A stretch of 64,000 nt of DNA from PKWO01 sp036384915 (GCA_036384915.1 DASVLJ010000071.1:1-64000), one strand, 5' to 3'; counted from the first letter of the stretch, positions 39,902-49,431 are shown. The notes: generated by a model not told the origin, from the letters alone. A program made the numbers and translations.

Positions 39902-41071
39902 ATGACGGCACTCACCAACCTGTTGGATCTCGATCCCGCGCAACTCGTCGCCTATTGCGGCGAGTTGGGTGAGAAGCCGTTCCGTGCCAAGCAATTGCAG
40001 CGCTGGATTCACCAATTCGGCGCCAGCAATTTCGACGATATGACCGATCTCGCCAAGTCTCTGCGCGAGAAGCTCAAGACACGCGCGCATGTGTCGAGTC
40101 CGGCAGTCATCAGCGACCATACCTCCTCCGACGGCACGCGCAAGTGGCTGCTCGATGTGGGGCAGGGCAACGCCGTCGAAACCGTATTCATCCCTGAAGA
40201 AAATCGCGGCACGCTATGCATTTCCACGCAAGCGGGCTGCGCCGTCAATTGCCGTTTCTGCTCGACCGGCAAGCAAGGTTTCAGCCGCAACCTGTCGGTC
40301 GGCGAAATCATCGGCCAGCTCTGGATGGCCGAGTTCGAGTTGCGCAAGACCAAGGGCATTGAGCCCGGTCCCAAGGGCGAACGCCAGATCACCAATGTAG
40401 TGATGATGGGCATGGGCGAGCCCTTGCTGAATTTCGAGCCCACCGTTACGGCCTTGAAGTTGATGCTTGACGATAATGCCTATGGCTTGTCGCGCCGCCG
40501 TGTCACGCTCTCGACCTCGGGCGTGGTGCCGATGATAGACAAGCTGGCGCAAGAATGCCCGGTGGCCATGGCGGTGTCGCTGCATGCATCGAACGATGCC
40601 TTGCGCGACGGCCTCGTGCCGCTCAACAAGAAATATCCCCTGAAGGAATTGATGGCTGCGTGTAAACGCTATCTCGAGTTTGCGCCGCGCGATTTCATTA
40701 CCTTCGAGTATTGCATGCTCGACGGTGTCAACGACACCGACGCCCATGCGCGCGAATTGGTTGAACTGGTCAAGAACGGCAATGATCCGGTGCCGTGCAA
40801 GTTCAACCTGATTCCGTTCAATCCTTTTCCCGAGTCCGGTTTGACGCGCTCGAACAATGCGCGCATCAAGGCTTTTTCGCAGGTCCTGATGGATGCCGGT
40901 ATCGTCACCACGATACGCAAGACGCGCGGCGACGACATCGATGCGGCTTGCGGGCAATTGGCCGGCGAGGTGCAGGATCGCACGCGCGTGCGCGAACGTA
41001 TGGAAAAGATGGCGGAATATCAAAGCAAGTTCGGCAAGAATTTTGGTCGCATCGTGGAGATAACTTCGTGA
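39902..41071 (+). CDS. rlmN: Dual-specificity RNA methyltransferase RlmN (radical SAM)
   Basis: A 389-residue radical-SAM enzyme that methylates A2503 of 23S rRNA and A37 of some tRNAs. The Fe-S cysteines C113, C117 and C120 (CAVNCRFC) form the CxxxCxxC motif, preceded by TLCISTQAG. VVMMGMGEPLLNFE and the catalytic C in a DIDAACGQL region near the C-terminus are as expected. Its TGA overlaps the GTG start of pilW. Confidence 0.96.
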   Translation: MTALTNLLDLDPAQLVAYCGELGEKPFRAKQLQRWIHQFGASNFDDMTDLAKSLREKLKTRAHVSSPAVISDHTSSDGTRKWLLDVGQGNAVETVFIPEENRGTLCISTQAGCAVNCRFCSTGKQGFSRNLSVGEIIGQLWMAEFELRKTKGIEPGPKGERQITNVVMMGMGEPLLNFEPTVTALKLMLDDNAYGLSRRRVTLSTSGVVPMIDKLAQECPVAMAVSLHASNDALRDGLVPLNKKYPLKELMAACKRYLEFAPRDFITFEYCMLDGVNDTDAHARELVELVKNGNDPVPCKFNLIPFNPFPESGLTRSNNARIKAFSQVLMDAGIVTTIRKTRGDDIDAACGQLAGEVQDRTRVRERMEKMAEYQSKFGKNFGRIVEITS

Positions 41072-41874
41072 GAAAACCCGGATCGAGCATTACCCTGGCA
41101 TTGATTCTGTCATCCTCGCTCTTCCTGGCCGCGTGTGCCGGGAATGGCGGCCCAAAGCGATCCGCCGACGGTGAATTGGCGACGCAGTCTGATCAGACGA
41201 ATGCGCAGAAGCGCGCCTCGATCAACCTGCAGCTCGCCGCCGGCTATTTTCAGCGCGGTGAAAATGCCGTGGCACTCGACAAGATCAAACAGGCTTTGCA
41301 GGCCGATTCGGAGTATGCGCCAGCCTACGATCTGCGCGGCCTGATCTACATGCAGATGGGTGAGAACCAACTGGCCGAGGAAAATTTCCAGCATGCCCTG
41401 CGTATCGACAGCGCGAACGGCGGGTTCAACAATAGCTATGGCTGGTTCCTCTGCAACAACGGACGCCCGCGCGAATCGATTGCCTATTTTGAAGCGGCAC
41501 AGAAGGACCGCAATTACGAGTCGGTCGTGCTGGCGATCGATAACGAAGGCATGTGCACGGAAAAGCTGGGCGATGCGGCCGGTGCGGAAAAGCTTTTCAA
41601 GCGCGCATTCAATGCCGACCCGAGCAATCTGCGCGTGACGGAGAATCTGGCACGCTACTATTACCAGAGCAAGAACTATGACCAGGCCAAGTTTTACATG
41701 GGCCGCCTGATCAAAGCCAATGTTACCGATGCCGGCGTGCTCTGGCTCGGCATCAAGATCGCGCACAAGGGCGGCGACCGCATCACCGAAGGTGTGCTCG
41801 GATCCGAACTGCAGCGTTACCATCCCGATTCGGTGCAATTTGCGTCGTACCAGCGCGAGGCGTTTGATGAGTGA
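41068..41874 (+). CDS. pilW: Type IV pilus biogenesis/stability lipoprotein PilW (PilF)
   Basis: A 268-residue lipoprotein from GTG 41068, overlapping rlmN by 4 bases. The signal peptide ends with LAAC, so C23 is lipidated. The mature part is a string of tetratricopeptide repeats (about 50-250). PilW/PilF is the pilotin that localises the PilQ secretin in the outer membrane. The ATGAG overlap with the next gene, as well as its place between rlmN and rodZ, is the standard arrangement. Confidence 0.92.
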   Translation: MRKPGSSITLALILSSSLFLAACAGNGGPKRSADGELATQSDQTNAQKRASINLQLAAGYFQRGENAVALDKIKQALQADSEYAPAYDLRGLIYMQMGENQLAEENFQHALRIDSANGGFNNSYGWFLCNNGRPRESIAYFEAAQKDRNYESVVLAIDNEGMCTEKLGDAAGAEKLFKRAFNADPSNLRVTENLARYYYQSKNYDQAKFYMGRLIKANVTDAGVLWLGIKIAHKGGDRITEGVLGSELQRYHPDSVQFASYQREAFDE

Positions 41875-42940
41875 CGTAGCACCGGACGATTTTTCGCAGG
41901 AGCATGCCCTATCGCAATCAGGTTTCGCCGCCGGCCACACGCTTGGGCAACGTCTTTCCGCCGAACGCGAGGCCCGGGGGTGGGCTGTTGACTACGTGGC
42001 GGGGCAACTGAATCTGGCCCCGCGCCAGATCCAGGCGCTGGAAAGCGACAATTATGCAGCCTTGCCCGGTATCGCCAGTGTGCGCGGCTTCGTGCGTGCC
42101 TATGCCAAGCTGCTCAAGGTCGAGGCCGATCCGCTCGTAGCCTTGATTGCGAGCGAGCAGATCGTACCAAACCAGCCGCTCGAACCCAAGCCCAACCTGT
42201 CGTCCGCGCCTTTTGCGCACAGCCGTCTCAGCGGCGCCCCGAATCGCGGCAATTCGCTCAAGGGCGTGGCGCTTGCGCTCGTCGTTGGCTTGCTCGCGGC
42301 CGGTGCAATCGGCATCGAGCATATGGGTGGCTGGCCCACGCTATCGCAATCGCTCTCGACGCAATTCAAGAACCTGACGGGTGCTAGTGCCGACAATAGC
42401 TCCGGCAATGGCACGTCGGCATCTGAAAGCCACGATACGGCACAAGAGACCTTGCCGGCCAAGGGCTCGGTTGAAGGCGGGGAAACGGCCGGCAAGGCGG
42501 ACAGCGATGCGAGCCAACCCGAGAAGCCGGTGGATGCTTCCGCGTCAGTTCCGCCGACAGTCCCCGTGGCTTCCGCCGGGACGCCTGCCAGTGTAGCGGC
42601 GCCGGTGGTGTCGGTGGCTGCGGCGACAGCGCCGGCTGCAGCGCTTCAACCCAAAAAGGAAACGCCGGTTGCGTCGGCAAAAGCCCCTGACGCCGCCGTG
42701 CCCAACGGCGGCACCCTGGTGTTGACGGCGCGGCAGAATTCCTGGATCGACCTGCGCGCCGGAGGCAACGTCATCGCTTCGCACTTGCTCAAGGCCGGAG
42801 ACACCGAGAACATCGAAGTGCCCGGCGCAGCGCAACTGACGATAGGCAACGCTGCCGGCGTCGATGCCACGTTTCGCGGCCAATCCTTGGTAACCACCGG
42901 CGACGGCAAGAGTAATGTTGCCCATATCAGTTTGAAATAA
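41867..42940 (+). CDS. rodZ: RodZ-like cytoskeletal protein (HTH plus DUF4115)
   Basis: A 357-residue protein starting at ATG 41867, inside the pilW end. An N-terminal helix-turn-helix (about 26-85, GQRLSAEREARGW...FVRAYAKLL) is cytoplasmic; a single transmembrane helix is at about 130-148; a long Ala/Ser/Pro-rich linker leads to a DUF4115 beta-domain (about 280-357, WIDLRAGGNVIASHLL). This is the layout of RodZ, which links MreB to cell-shape control. Its stop overlaps the ispG start by one base. Confidence 0.9.
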   Translation: MSDVAPDDFSQEHALSQSGFAAGHTLGQRLSAEREARGWAVDYVAGQLNLAPRQIQALESDNYAALPGIASVRGFVRAYAKLLKVEADPLVALIASEQIVPNQPLEPKPNLSSAPFAHSRLSGAPNRGNSLKGVALALVVGLLAAGAIGIEHMGGWPTLSQSLSTQFKNLTGASADNSSGNGTSASESHDTAQETLPAKGSVEGGETAGKADSDASQPEKPVDASASVPPTVPVASAGTPASVAAPVVSVAAATAPAAALQPKKETPVASAKAPDAAVPNGGTLVLTARQNSWIDLRAGGNVIASHLLKAGDTENIEVPGAAQLTIGNAAGVDATFRGQSLVTTGDGKSNVAHISLK

Positions 42941-44217
42941 TGACGAATATCTCCGACAACAGCCCTATCCCGTCGGGACCGCTGCAACGGCGCCCAAGCC
43001 GTGCGGCTGCGGTGCGCTACGGCGCACGCGAGGTCAAGGTCGGCGGCGGCGCGCCGGTCGTCGTACAATCGATGACCAATACCGATACGGCGGATGCCAT
43101 CGGTACCGCAATCCAGGTGCGCGATCTGGCGCGCGCGGGTTCGGAAATGGTGCGCATCACGGTCAATACACCCGAAGCGGCCGAAGCCGTTCCCGCGATC
43201 CGTGAGCAACTGGATCGCATGGAGTGCGACGTGCCGCTGGTCGGTGACTTCCACTACAACGGCCACAAGCTCTTGATGGATTACCCAGAGTGCGCGAGGG
43301 CGCTCTCAAAGTACCGCATCAATCCAGGCAACGTCGGGCAGGGCGCCAAGCGCGATACGCAATTTGCGCAAATGATCGAGGCCGCCTGCCGCTATGACAA
43401 GCCGGTGCGCATCGGTGTCAACTGGGGCAGCCTGGATCAAAGCTTGCTGGCGCGTATCATGGACGAGAACGCGCAGCGCGCGGAACCCTGGAGCGCGCAA
43501 GCCGTCATGTACGAAGCGCTGATCACGTCGGCCATCGAAAACGCCAGACGTGCCGAAGAAGTCGGCTTGGCCGGCGATAAGATCATCCTGTCATGCAAGG
43601 TTTCTGGCGTGCAGGACTTGATCGCGGTCTACCGCGAACTGGCGCGCCGTTGCGATTACCCCTTGCACCTCGGTTTGACCGAGGCCGGTATGGGCAGCAA
43701 GGGTATCGTCGCGTCAACCGCCGCCTTGTCTGTACTCCTGCAGGAGGGTATAGGCGATACCATACGCGTTTCGCTTACGCCGGAACCGGGCGGCGACCGT
43801 ACCAGGGAAGTCGTGGTGGCGCAGGAAATTTTGCAGACCATGGGTTTGCGAAAATTCACGCCCATGGTGATCGCTTGCCCGGGCTGCGGCCGCACCACTT
43901 CGACCGTGTTCCAAGAGCTGGCCGACCGCATCCAGACTTACCTGCGCGACCAGATGCCGGTGTGGAAGATGCAGTATCCCGGGGTCGAGGAAATGAACGT
44001 TGCCGTCATGGGCTGCATCGTCAACGGCCCAGGCGAATCGAAGCATGCCAACATCGGCATCAGCCTGCCGGGCACGGGCGAATCGCCGGCTGCGCCGGTG
44101 TTCGTCGACGGGGCCAAGACGGTGACCTTGCGCGGCGAACGCATTGCCGAGGAATTCCAGGCTATCGTGCTCGATTACGTCCAGACGCGCTATCGACCGG
44201 CAGGCCCGGCGGCCTGA
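42940..44217 (+). CDS. ispG: 4-hydroxy-3-methylbut-2-enyl-diphosphate synthase (flavodoxin), MEP pathway
   Basis: A 425-residue enzyme of isoprenoid synthesis (MEP pathway, penultimate step). ACPGCGRT near residue 310 and GCIVNGPGES near 357 hold the cluster cysteines of the [4Fe-4S] enzyme; the N-terminal VGGGAPVVVQSMTNTDT strand belongs to the TIM barrel. The start overlaps the rodZ stop by one base (TAATG), showing translational coupling. Confidence 0.96.
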   Translation: MTNISDNSPIPSGPLQRRPSRAAAVRYGAREVKVGGGAPVVVQSMTNTDTADAIGTAIQVRDLARAGSEMVRITVNTPEAAEAVPAIREQLDRMECDVPLVGDFHYNGHKLLMDYPECARALSKYRINPGNVGQGAKRDTQFAQMIEAACRYDKPVRIGVNWGSLDQSLLARIMDENAQRAEPWSAQAVMYEALITSAIENARRAEEVGLAGDKIILSCKVSGVQDLIAVYRELARRCDYPLHLGLTEAGMGSKGIVASTAALSVLLQEGIGDTIRVSLTPEPGGDRTREVVVAQEILQTMGLRKFTPMVIACPGCGRTTSTVFQELADRIQTYLRDQMPVWKMQYPGVEEMNVAVMGCIVNGPGESKHANIGISLPGTGESPAAPVFVDGAKTVTLRGERIAEEFQAIVLDYVQTRYRPAGPAA

Positions 44218-44243
44218 GCATATTGATTACAACGAAGAGAAGC

Positions 44244-45605
44244 ATGGCAGAAAAAAAGAAAGTCGAGAAAATCGAGGGCATCAAGGGGATGAACGACATC
44301 CTGCCGGCCGATGCTCCGCTATGGGAACTGTTCGAAAATACCGTGCAGACGGTGTTGAAGAGTTACGGCTTCCAGCAGATCCGCACACCCATCGTCGAAT
44401 CCACGCCGCTGTTTTCGCGCGGCTTGGGGGAAGTGACCGACATCGTCGAAAAGGAAATGTATTCCTTCACCGATTCGATGAACGGCGACTTGCTGACCCT
44501 GCGCCCCGAAGGCACGGCCGGCGTAGTGCGCTCGGTGATCGAGCACAACCTGACCTATGAAGGCCCCAAGCGCCTGTGGTACGCCGGCCAGATGTTCCGC
44601 CACGAGCGCCCGCAGCGCGGCCGTTATCGTCAATTCCATCAGGTTGGCGCCGAGGCGCTTGGCTTCGCCGGTCCGGACGTCGATGCCGAGCTGATCATGC
44701 TGTGCCGCCGCCTGTGGGACGATCTGGGCCTGCAGGACATCCGCCTTGAACTGAATTCGATCGGCGATGCCGCCGAGCGTAGCCGCCATCGCGCCGACCT
44801 GATCGCCTACTTCGAAAAGCACGAAGACCTGCTCGACGCCGAAGCCAAGCGCCGCCTGCACAGCAATCCCTTGCGCATTCTCGATACCAAGAACCCGGCG
44901 ATGCAGGAGATGGTCAATGGCGCGCCGCAATTGCTCGATTACCTCGGCGAGGAATCGCGCGCGCACTTCGAAGGCGTGCAAAAGATTTTGAACGCCAACA
45001 ACGTGCCGTTCACCGTCAATCCGCGCCTGGTGCGTGGCATGGACTATTACAATCGCACCGTGTTCGAGTGGGTTACGGACCAACTCGGCTCGCAAGGCAC
45101 GGTGTGCGGCGGCGGACGCTATGACCCGCTGGTCGAGATGGTAGGCGGCAAGCCGACTCCCGCCTGTGGCTTCGCCATGGGTGTCGAGCGCCTGCTGGAA
45201 TTGATGAAAGCCGGCGGCGAGCAGTATGCACCGAATCAATGCGACGTCTACGTGGTGCATCAGGGCGAAGAAGCGCAGATGCGCGGCTTCATCGTCGCCG
45301 AGCGCCTGCGCGACGCCGGCCTTGACGTCATCCTGCATTGCGCCACGGCGACCGGCATCGGCAACTTCAAATCGCAGATGAAGCGCGCCGACGCCAGCGG
45401 TGCCGCCTTCGCCGTCATCATCGGCGAAGACGAGGTGGCCAAGGGCCTGGCTTCGATTAAAGCTTTGCGCGGGGCGGGCGACGAAGGCGGCAATCAACAA
45501 AACACCGTGCCGTTCGACGGCGTGGTCGATCATATTGTCGACCAGATCGTCGGCAATCATGATCACGACCACGATCATGACGGGCACGTACACTATCACC
45601 CCTAA
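44244..45605 (+). CDS. hisS: Histidyl-tRNA synthetase with His/Asp-rich C-terminal tail
   Basis: A 453-residue class II synthetase starting at ATG 44244 (MAEKKKVEKIEGIKGMND). Motif 2 region (FRHERPQRGRYRQFHQ), the HisA signature (LVRGMDYYNRTVFE) and motif 3 (GFAMGVERLLEL) are clear. The last 16 residues, HDHDHDHDGHVHYHP, form a metal-binding-like tail unusual in this enzyme. It follows ispG by 26 bases and is followed by the YfgM-like gene. Confidence 0.96.
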   Translation: MAEKKKVEKIEGIKGMNDILPADAPLWELFENTVQTVLKSYGFQQIRTPIVESTPLFSRGLGEVTDIVEKEMYSFTDSMNGDLLTLRPEGTAGVVRSVIEHNLTYEGPKRLWYAGQMFRHERPQRGRYRQFHQVGAEALGFAGPDVDAELIMLCRRLWDDLGLQDIRLELNSIGDAAERSRHRADLIAYFEKHEDLLDAEAKRRLHSNPLRILDTKNPAMQEMVNGAPQLLDYLGEESRAHFEGVQKILNANNVPFTVNPRLVRGMDYYNRTVFEWVTDQLGSQGTVCGGGRYDPLVEMVGGKPTPACGFAMGVERLLELMKAGGEQYAPNQCDVYVVHQGEEAQMRGFIVAERLRDAGLDVILHCATATGIGNFKSQMKRADASGAAFAVIIGEDEVAKGLASIKALRGAGDEGGNQQNTVPFDGVVDHIVDQIVGNHDHDHDHDGHVHYHP

Positions 45606-45631
45606 CCGGAAAATCAGGCAGACAAGACATC

Positions 45632-46282
45632 ATGGCATACGATCTTGAAGAACAAGAGCAGATAGATCAGCTCAAGGCCTTTTGGGCCAAATACGGCAAC
45701 CTGATATCCTGGGTGCTCATCGCCGTGCTGGCAGGCTATGCCGGCTGGACGTATTGGAACAACACGCAGACCAAGCATGCTTCGCTGGCTTCGGGCCTGT
45801 ACAGCACGATGGAAAGCGCCATCCAGGCCAAGGACAATACCAAGGCTCAGACCGCCGCAGCCGACATCCGCAAGGACTATGGCGACACGGTCTATGCGCA
45901 ATTCAGCGCGCTGGCCGCCGCCAAGATGGCCATCGACGCCAAGGACGTCAAGGAAGCCAAGGCCCAGTTGCAATGGGTGATCGACAGCAAGTACAACGAT
46001 GAATTCGCTACCATCGCGCGCATCCGCCTGTCCGGCATCCTGCTCGACGAAAAGGCGTATGACGACGCGATGAAGCTGTTGCCGGCCGAAGCGCCATCGA
46101 AGTTCCAGGCACTGGTGCTGGACCGCAAGGGCGACATCCTGGCGGCACAGAACAAGATCGAGGAAGCGCGCGCCATGTACAAGAGCGCGCTCGAGAAGAT
46201 CGACGAAAAGAGCCCGGCGCACAATTTGATCGAACTCAAGCTTGAATCTGTCGGCGGTTCGTCCGACAAGAGCGCAGCGTGA
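45632..46282 (+). CDS. YfgM-like periplasmic TPR protein
   Basis: A 216-residue protein with a cytoplasmic N-terminus (1-23, MAYDLEEQEQIDQLKAFWAKYG), one transmembrane helix (about 25-42) and a C-terminal tetratricopeptide domain in the periplasm (about 50-210). This is the YfgM arrangement; YfgM works as an ancillary SecYEG/PpiD-associated chaperone factor in E. coli. It precedes bamB, with hisS ahead, exactly as in the hisS-yfgM-bamB-der cluster. Confidence 0.88.
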   Translation: MAYDLEEQEQIDQLKAFWAKYGNLISWVLIAVLAGYAGWTYWNNTQTKHASLASGLYSTMESAIQAKDNTKAQTAAADIRKDYGDTVYAQFSALAAAKMAIDAKDVKEAKAQLQWVIDSKYNDEFATIARIRLSGILLDEKAYDDAMKLLPAEAPSKFQALVLDRKGDILAAQNKIEEARAMYKSALEKIDEKSPAHNLIELKLESVGGSSDKSAA

Positions 46283-46310
46283 TTGCGGCCGACCAGACAC
46301 AAGGATGACT

Positions 46311-47447
46311 ATGCGTATTGCAAGGAAAGTTGCTGTTGTTGCGGTGCTGGCCTCGCTGGCTGGCTGCTCGATTTTTCACAAGGATGCGCCGAAGAACCCG
46401 CCGGCGACGCTGACGGAATTCAAGGAAACCATGCCGGTGCGCCAGGTGTGGCATGAATCCATCGGCAAGTCGGAAGACTACACTTTCTCGCCCGCTTTGA
46501 ACGGCGACAGCGTGCTTGCCGCCTCGGAGGATGGCACCATCATCCGCATCGATGCCCGGAAGGGCCATGTGCAATGGCGCATTTCGGCGGGCATGTCCCT
46601 GACCGCCGGTGTCGGCAGCGACGGCAACACCGTGGCCGTGGTGGGCGACAAGGGCCAGGTCATGGCATTCGACGGGGAAGGCAAGCTGCGCTGGAAGGCG
46701 CAGGCCACCAGCGAAATCCTGTCCGCGCCGGCCGTCGGCAACGGCATGGTGATCGTGCGCGGCGTCGACAACCGCATCACGGGCTTCGACGCGGCAAGCG
46801 GCGAAAAGCGCTGGACCCAGTTGCGCACCGTGCCCTCGCTGAGCCTGCGTACTGCGCCCGGCATCGTGATCGACGGCTCGACCGCCTACATCGGCATGCC
46901 CGGCGGCCGCATGCTTGCCGTGCAGACTTCGAATGGCGTGGTGCGCTGGGAAACCGCAGTGGGCGAGCCGCGCGGTGCTACAGAGCTCGAGCGCGTGGCC
47001 GACGTTTCGGGCTTTCCGGTCGTGGTCGGCAGCGAAGTTTGTGCCGTCTCTTATCAGGGGCGCATCGGTTGTTTCGATACGCGCACCGGCAATGCACGCT
47101 GGACCAAGAATTTTTCCAGCATCGCCGGCATCGCCGTCGACGAGCGTTTCGTCCTGGCAGTCGACGATAAGGGCACCGTCACCGCGCTGTCGCGCGATAC
47201 CGGCTCATCGGTCTGGACCAGCAAGACGCTGGGCTATCGTAACCTGACCACGCCGGCCTCGTTCGGCCGTGCCGTGGTGGTGAGCGATTTCGAGGGGTAC
47301 GTCCATTTTCTTTCGCGCGAGGACGGTTCCATGCTGGCACGGCGCCAGATCGATAGCAGCCCTGTCATGGGGACGCCGTTGTTGTACGATTCGAACCTGA
47401 TCGTGCAGACCAAGCGCGGCGAGATCGTGGCCTATGCGGCTGATTGA
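46311..47447 (+). CDS. bamB: Outer-membrane assembly lipoprotein BamB
   Basis: A 378-residue lipoprotein from ATG 46311, chosen because AAGGA lies 6 bases ahead. The lipobox LAGC gives C19 as lipidated cysteine. The rest is an eight-bladed PQQ-like beta-propeller with repeating W-R / W-K tryptophan-dock segments (VQWRIS, LRWKAQ, KRWTQL, VRWETA). BamB is part of the BAM complex that inserts outer-membrane proteins. Confidence 0.93.
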   Translation: MRIARKVAVVAVLASLAGCSIFHKDAPKNPPATLTEFKETMPVRQVWHESIGKSEDYTFSPALNGDSVLAASEDGTIIRIDARKGHVQWRISAGMSLTAGVGSDGNTVAVVGDKGQVMAFDGEGKLRWKAQATSEILSAPAVGNGMVIVRGVDNRITGFDAASGEKRWTQLRTVPSLSLRTAPGIVIDGSTAYIGMPGGRMLAVQTSNGVVRWETAVGEPRGATELERVADVSGFPVVVGSEVCAVSYQGRIGCFDTRTGNARWTKNFSSIAGIAVDERFVLAVDDKGTVTALSRDTGSSVWTSKTLGYRNLTTPASFGRAVVVSDFEGYVHFLSREDGSMLARRQIDSSPVMGTPLLYDSNLIVQTKRGEIVAYAAD

Positions 47448-47483
47448 TGAAGCCGCGAATTGAAGAATAAGAAGATATAGCAG

Positions 47484-48827
47484 ATGAAGCCAGTCATAGC
47501 CTTGGTCGGCCGACCCAACGTAGGCAAGTCGACATTGTTCAACCGGCTCACGCGTTCGCGCGATGCGCTGGTGGCCGACTTGCCCGGCTTGACGCGCGAC
47601 CGTCACTACGGCGAAGGCCGCGTCGGCGAACGCCCTTTCCTCGTGATCGATACCGGCGGGTTCGAGCCGGTGGCGAAAGAGGGCATCATGCACGAGATGG
47701 CCAAGCAGACCAAGCAAGCCGTCGCTGAGGCCGACGTCGTGGTATTCCTGGTCGACGGCCGGCAAGGGCTGACCCCGCACGACAAGACCATTACCGACTT
47801 CCTGCGCAAGTCGGGGCGTCCTGTCATGCTGGTGGTGAACAAGTCCGAAGGCATGAAGTACACCTCGGTCACGGCCGATTTCTACGAGCTCGGTTTGGGC
47901 GATCCCTACGTCATTTCGGCCGCGCACGGCGACGGGGTGATGGATCTGGTGCAAGAGTCGCTCGACCTGGCGTTTTCCAAACGCCCGGCGGAGGAGGAGC
48001 CGCCTGAAGAGAAGGCGCACAGCATCAAGCTCGCCATTGTCGGCCGGCCCAACGTCGGCAAGTCCACGCTGGTCAACACCCTGCTTGGCGAAGAGCGCGT
48101 GATCGCCTTCGACATGCCAGGCACCACGCGCGACTCGATCGAGATCGATTTCGAACGCGACGGCCGCGCCTATACGCTGATCGATACGGCCGGCATACGC
48201 CGCCGGGGCAAGGTGTTCGAAGCGATCGAGAAATTTTCCGTCGTCAAGACCCTGCAATCGATTTCCGAAGCCAACGTCGTGCTGCTGCTGCTGGATGCGC
48301 AGCAGGATATCTCGGAACAGGATGCGCACATCGCCGGCTTCATACTGGAGTCGGGCAGGGCGCTGGTGGTCGGCATCAACAAGTGGGACGGCTTGACCTC
48401 GGACAAGCGCGACGAGATCAAGATGGATCTGGAGCGCAAGCTCAATTTCCTCTCCTTTGCCAAGTTCCATTTCATCTCGGCACTGAAGGGAACGGGTATC
48501 GGCCCCATGATCAAGTCGGTCAACTCGGCCTATGCCGCGGCGATGGTCAATCTCTCGACGCCGAAACTGACGCGCGCACTGCTCGAGGCGGTCGAGCATC
48601 AACAGCCCCGGCGCAAAGCGTCAATTCGTCCTAAAATGCGTTATGCGCATCAGGGTGGGCAAAATCCTCCCATCGTGGTCATTCACGGCAATGCGTTGGA
48701 AGCGATCGACGATAACTACAAGCGTTACCTCGAAAAACACTTCCGCGAAACTTTTTCCCTGGTTGGTACTCCATTGCGTATCGAGTTTAAATCAGGAAGA
48801 AACCCGTTCGCCAAACAAGAAAAATAG
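47484..48827 (+). CDS. der: GTPase Der (ribosome biogenesis)
   Basis: A 447-residue GTPase with two tandem G domains. The first P-loop is GRPNVGKST near residue 8, the second the same sequence near 188; DLPGLTRD and DMPGTTRD are their switch I regions, and DTGGFEP and DTAGIRRRGK the switch II regions. A KH-like domain ends the protein. Der acts in 50S subunit maturation. It is the last gene before the MITE-like element and hfq. Confidence 0.97.
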   Translation: MKPVIALVGRPNVGKSTLFNRLTRSRDALVADLPGLTRDRHYGEGRVGERPFLVIDTGGFEPVAKEGIMHEMAKQTKQAVAEADVVVFLVDGRQGLTPHDKTITDFLRKSGRPVMLVVNKSEGMKYTSVTADFYELGLGDPYVISAAHGDGVMDLVQESLDLAFSKRPAEEEPPEEKAHSIKLAIVGRPNVGKSTLVNTLLGEERVIAFDMPGTTRDSIEIDFERDGRAYTLIDTAGIRRRGKVFEAIEKFSVVKTLQSISEANVVLLLLDAQQDISEQDAHIAGFILESGRALVVGINKWDGLTSDKRDEIKMDLERKLNFLSFAKFHFISALKGTGIGPMIKSVNSAYAAAMVNLSTPKLTRALLEAVEHQQPRRKASIRPKMRYAHQGGQNPPIVVIHGNALEAIDDNYKRYLEKHFRETFSLVGTPLRIEFKSGRNPFAKQEK

Positions 48828-48878
48828 TTTTTCTCTTGGCAACATCTGTAAAAATAGATTACATTCGAATAAGATAAG

Positions 48879-48997
48879 GGCGCCTGCAAAAAGCGTAGCG
48901 AGCCGCCCAAGGTCGGACCGAGAAGCGCAACCGTACGGAGGTACGGTGAGCATCACAGGCCCGAGATTGGGGGGCGCAGTAGATTTTTGGAGGTGCC
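48879..48997. mobile_element. 119-bp MITE-like element upstream of hfq
   Basis: The element begins GGCGCCTGCAAAAAGC and ends with the complement of GGCACCTCCAAAAATC: 13 of the first 16 bases match as a terminal inverted repeat. It has no coding capacity but contains an internal CGTACGGAGGTACG palindrome at about 48931-48944. It occupies most of the 241-base der-hfq gap and ends 72 bases before hfq. No clear target duplication is seen (left AAG, right TTG). It looks like a non-autonomous transposon end-pair of an IS5-like family. Confidence 0.6.
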
Positions 48998-49068
48998 TTG
49001 ACGGAGGCACTTGAAAAACCTTTAAGCTGCCTCCAACTCCTCGACACAAAACCACAATTGGAGCTTCC

Positions 49069-49308
49069 ATGAGCAATAAAGGGCAACTGTTACAAGACCC
49101 CTTCTTGAACGCCTTAAGAAAAGAGCATGTTCCCGTTTCGATTTACCTGGTCAACGGCATCAAGTTGCAGGGTCACATCGAATCCTTCGACCAATACGTC
49201 GTGTTGCTGCGTAACACCGTCACGCAAATGGTGTACAAGCACGCCATTTCGACGGTCGTGCCGGCGCGCGCCGTCAATTTGAATATTGCTGAGGCCGACG
49301 CTGAGTAA
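49069..49308 (+). CDS. hfq: RNA chaperone Hfq
   Basis: A 79-residue Sm-like protein that binds small RNAs and mRNAs. It has the typical start QLLQDPFLNALRKEHVPVSIYLVNGIKL and the Sm2 motif YKHAISTVVPAR. The start is the ATG at 49069, preceded by GGAGC. It is a short Hfq without the long acidic tail. Its upstream region carries the MITE-like element. A hairpin with a T tract follows it, but hflX lies only 123 bases further. Confidence 0.97.
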   Translation: MSNKGQLLQDPFLNALRKEHVPVSIYLVNGIKLQGHIESFDQYVVLLRNTVTQMVYKHAISTVVPARAVNLNIAEADAE

Positions 49309-49321
49309 TCAAAAGCTTTTC

Positions 49322-49358
49322 CCATCGGCAGGATTCCCAGCGCCTGCCGATGGTTTTA
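49322..49358 (+). terminator. Intrinsic terminator after hfq
   Basis: CCATCGGCAGG (49322-49332) pairs perfectly with CCTGCCGATGG (49343-49353), followed by TTTTA. The T tract is short, so it may be a partial terminator between hfq and hflX. Confidence 0.75.
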
Positions 49359-49431
49359 CGATGCCGGGAATATCTTTCTTCAGCGGTAATTCTCCCCGCA
49401 GTCTTACAGCATTTGCCTGGATTGCGCGATC

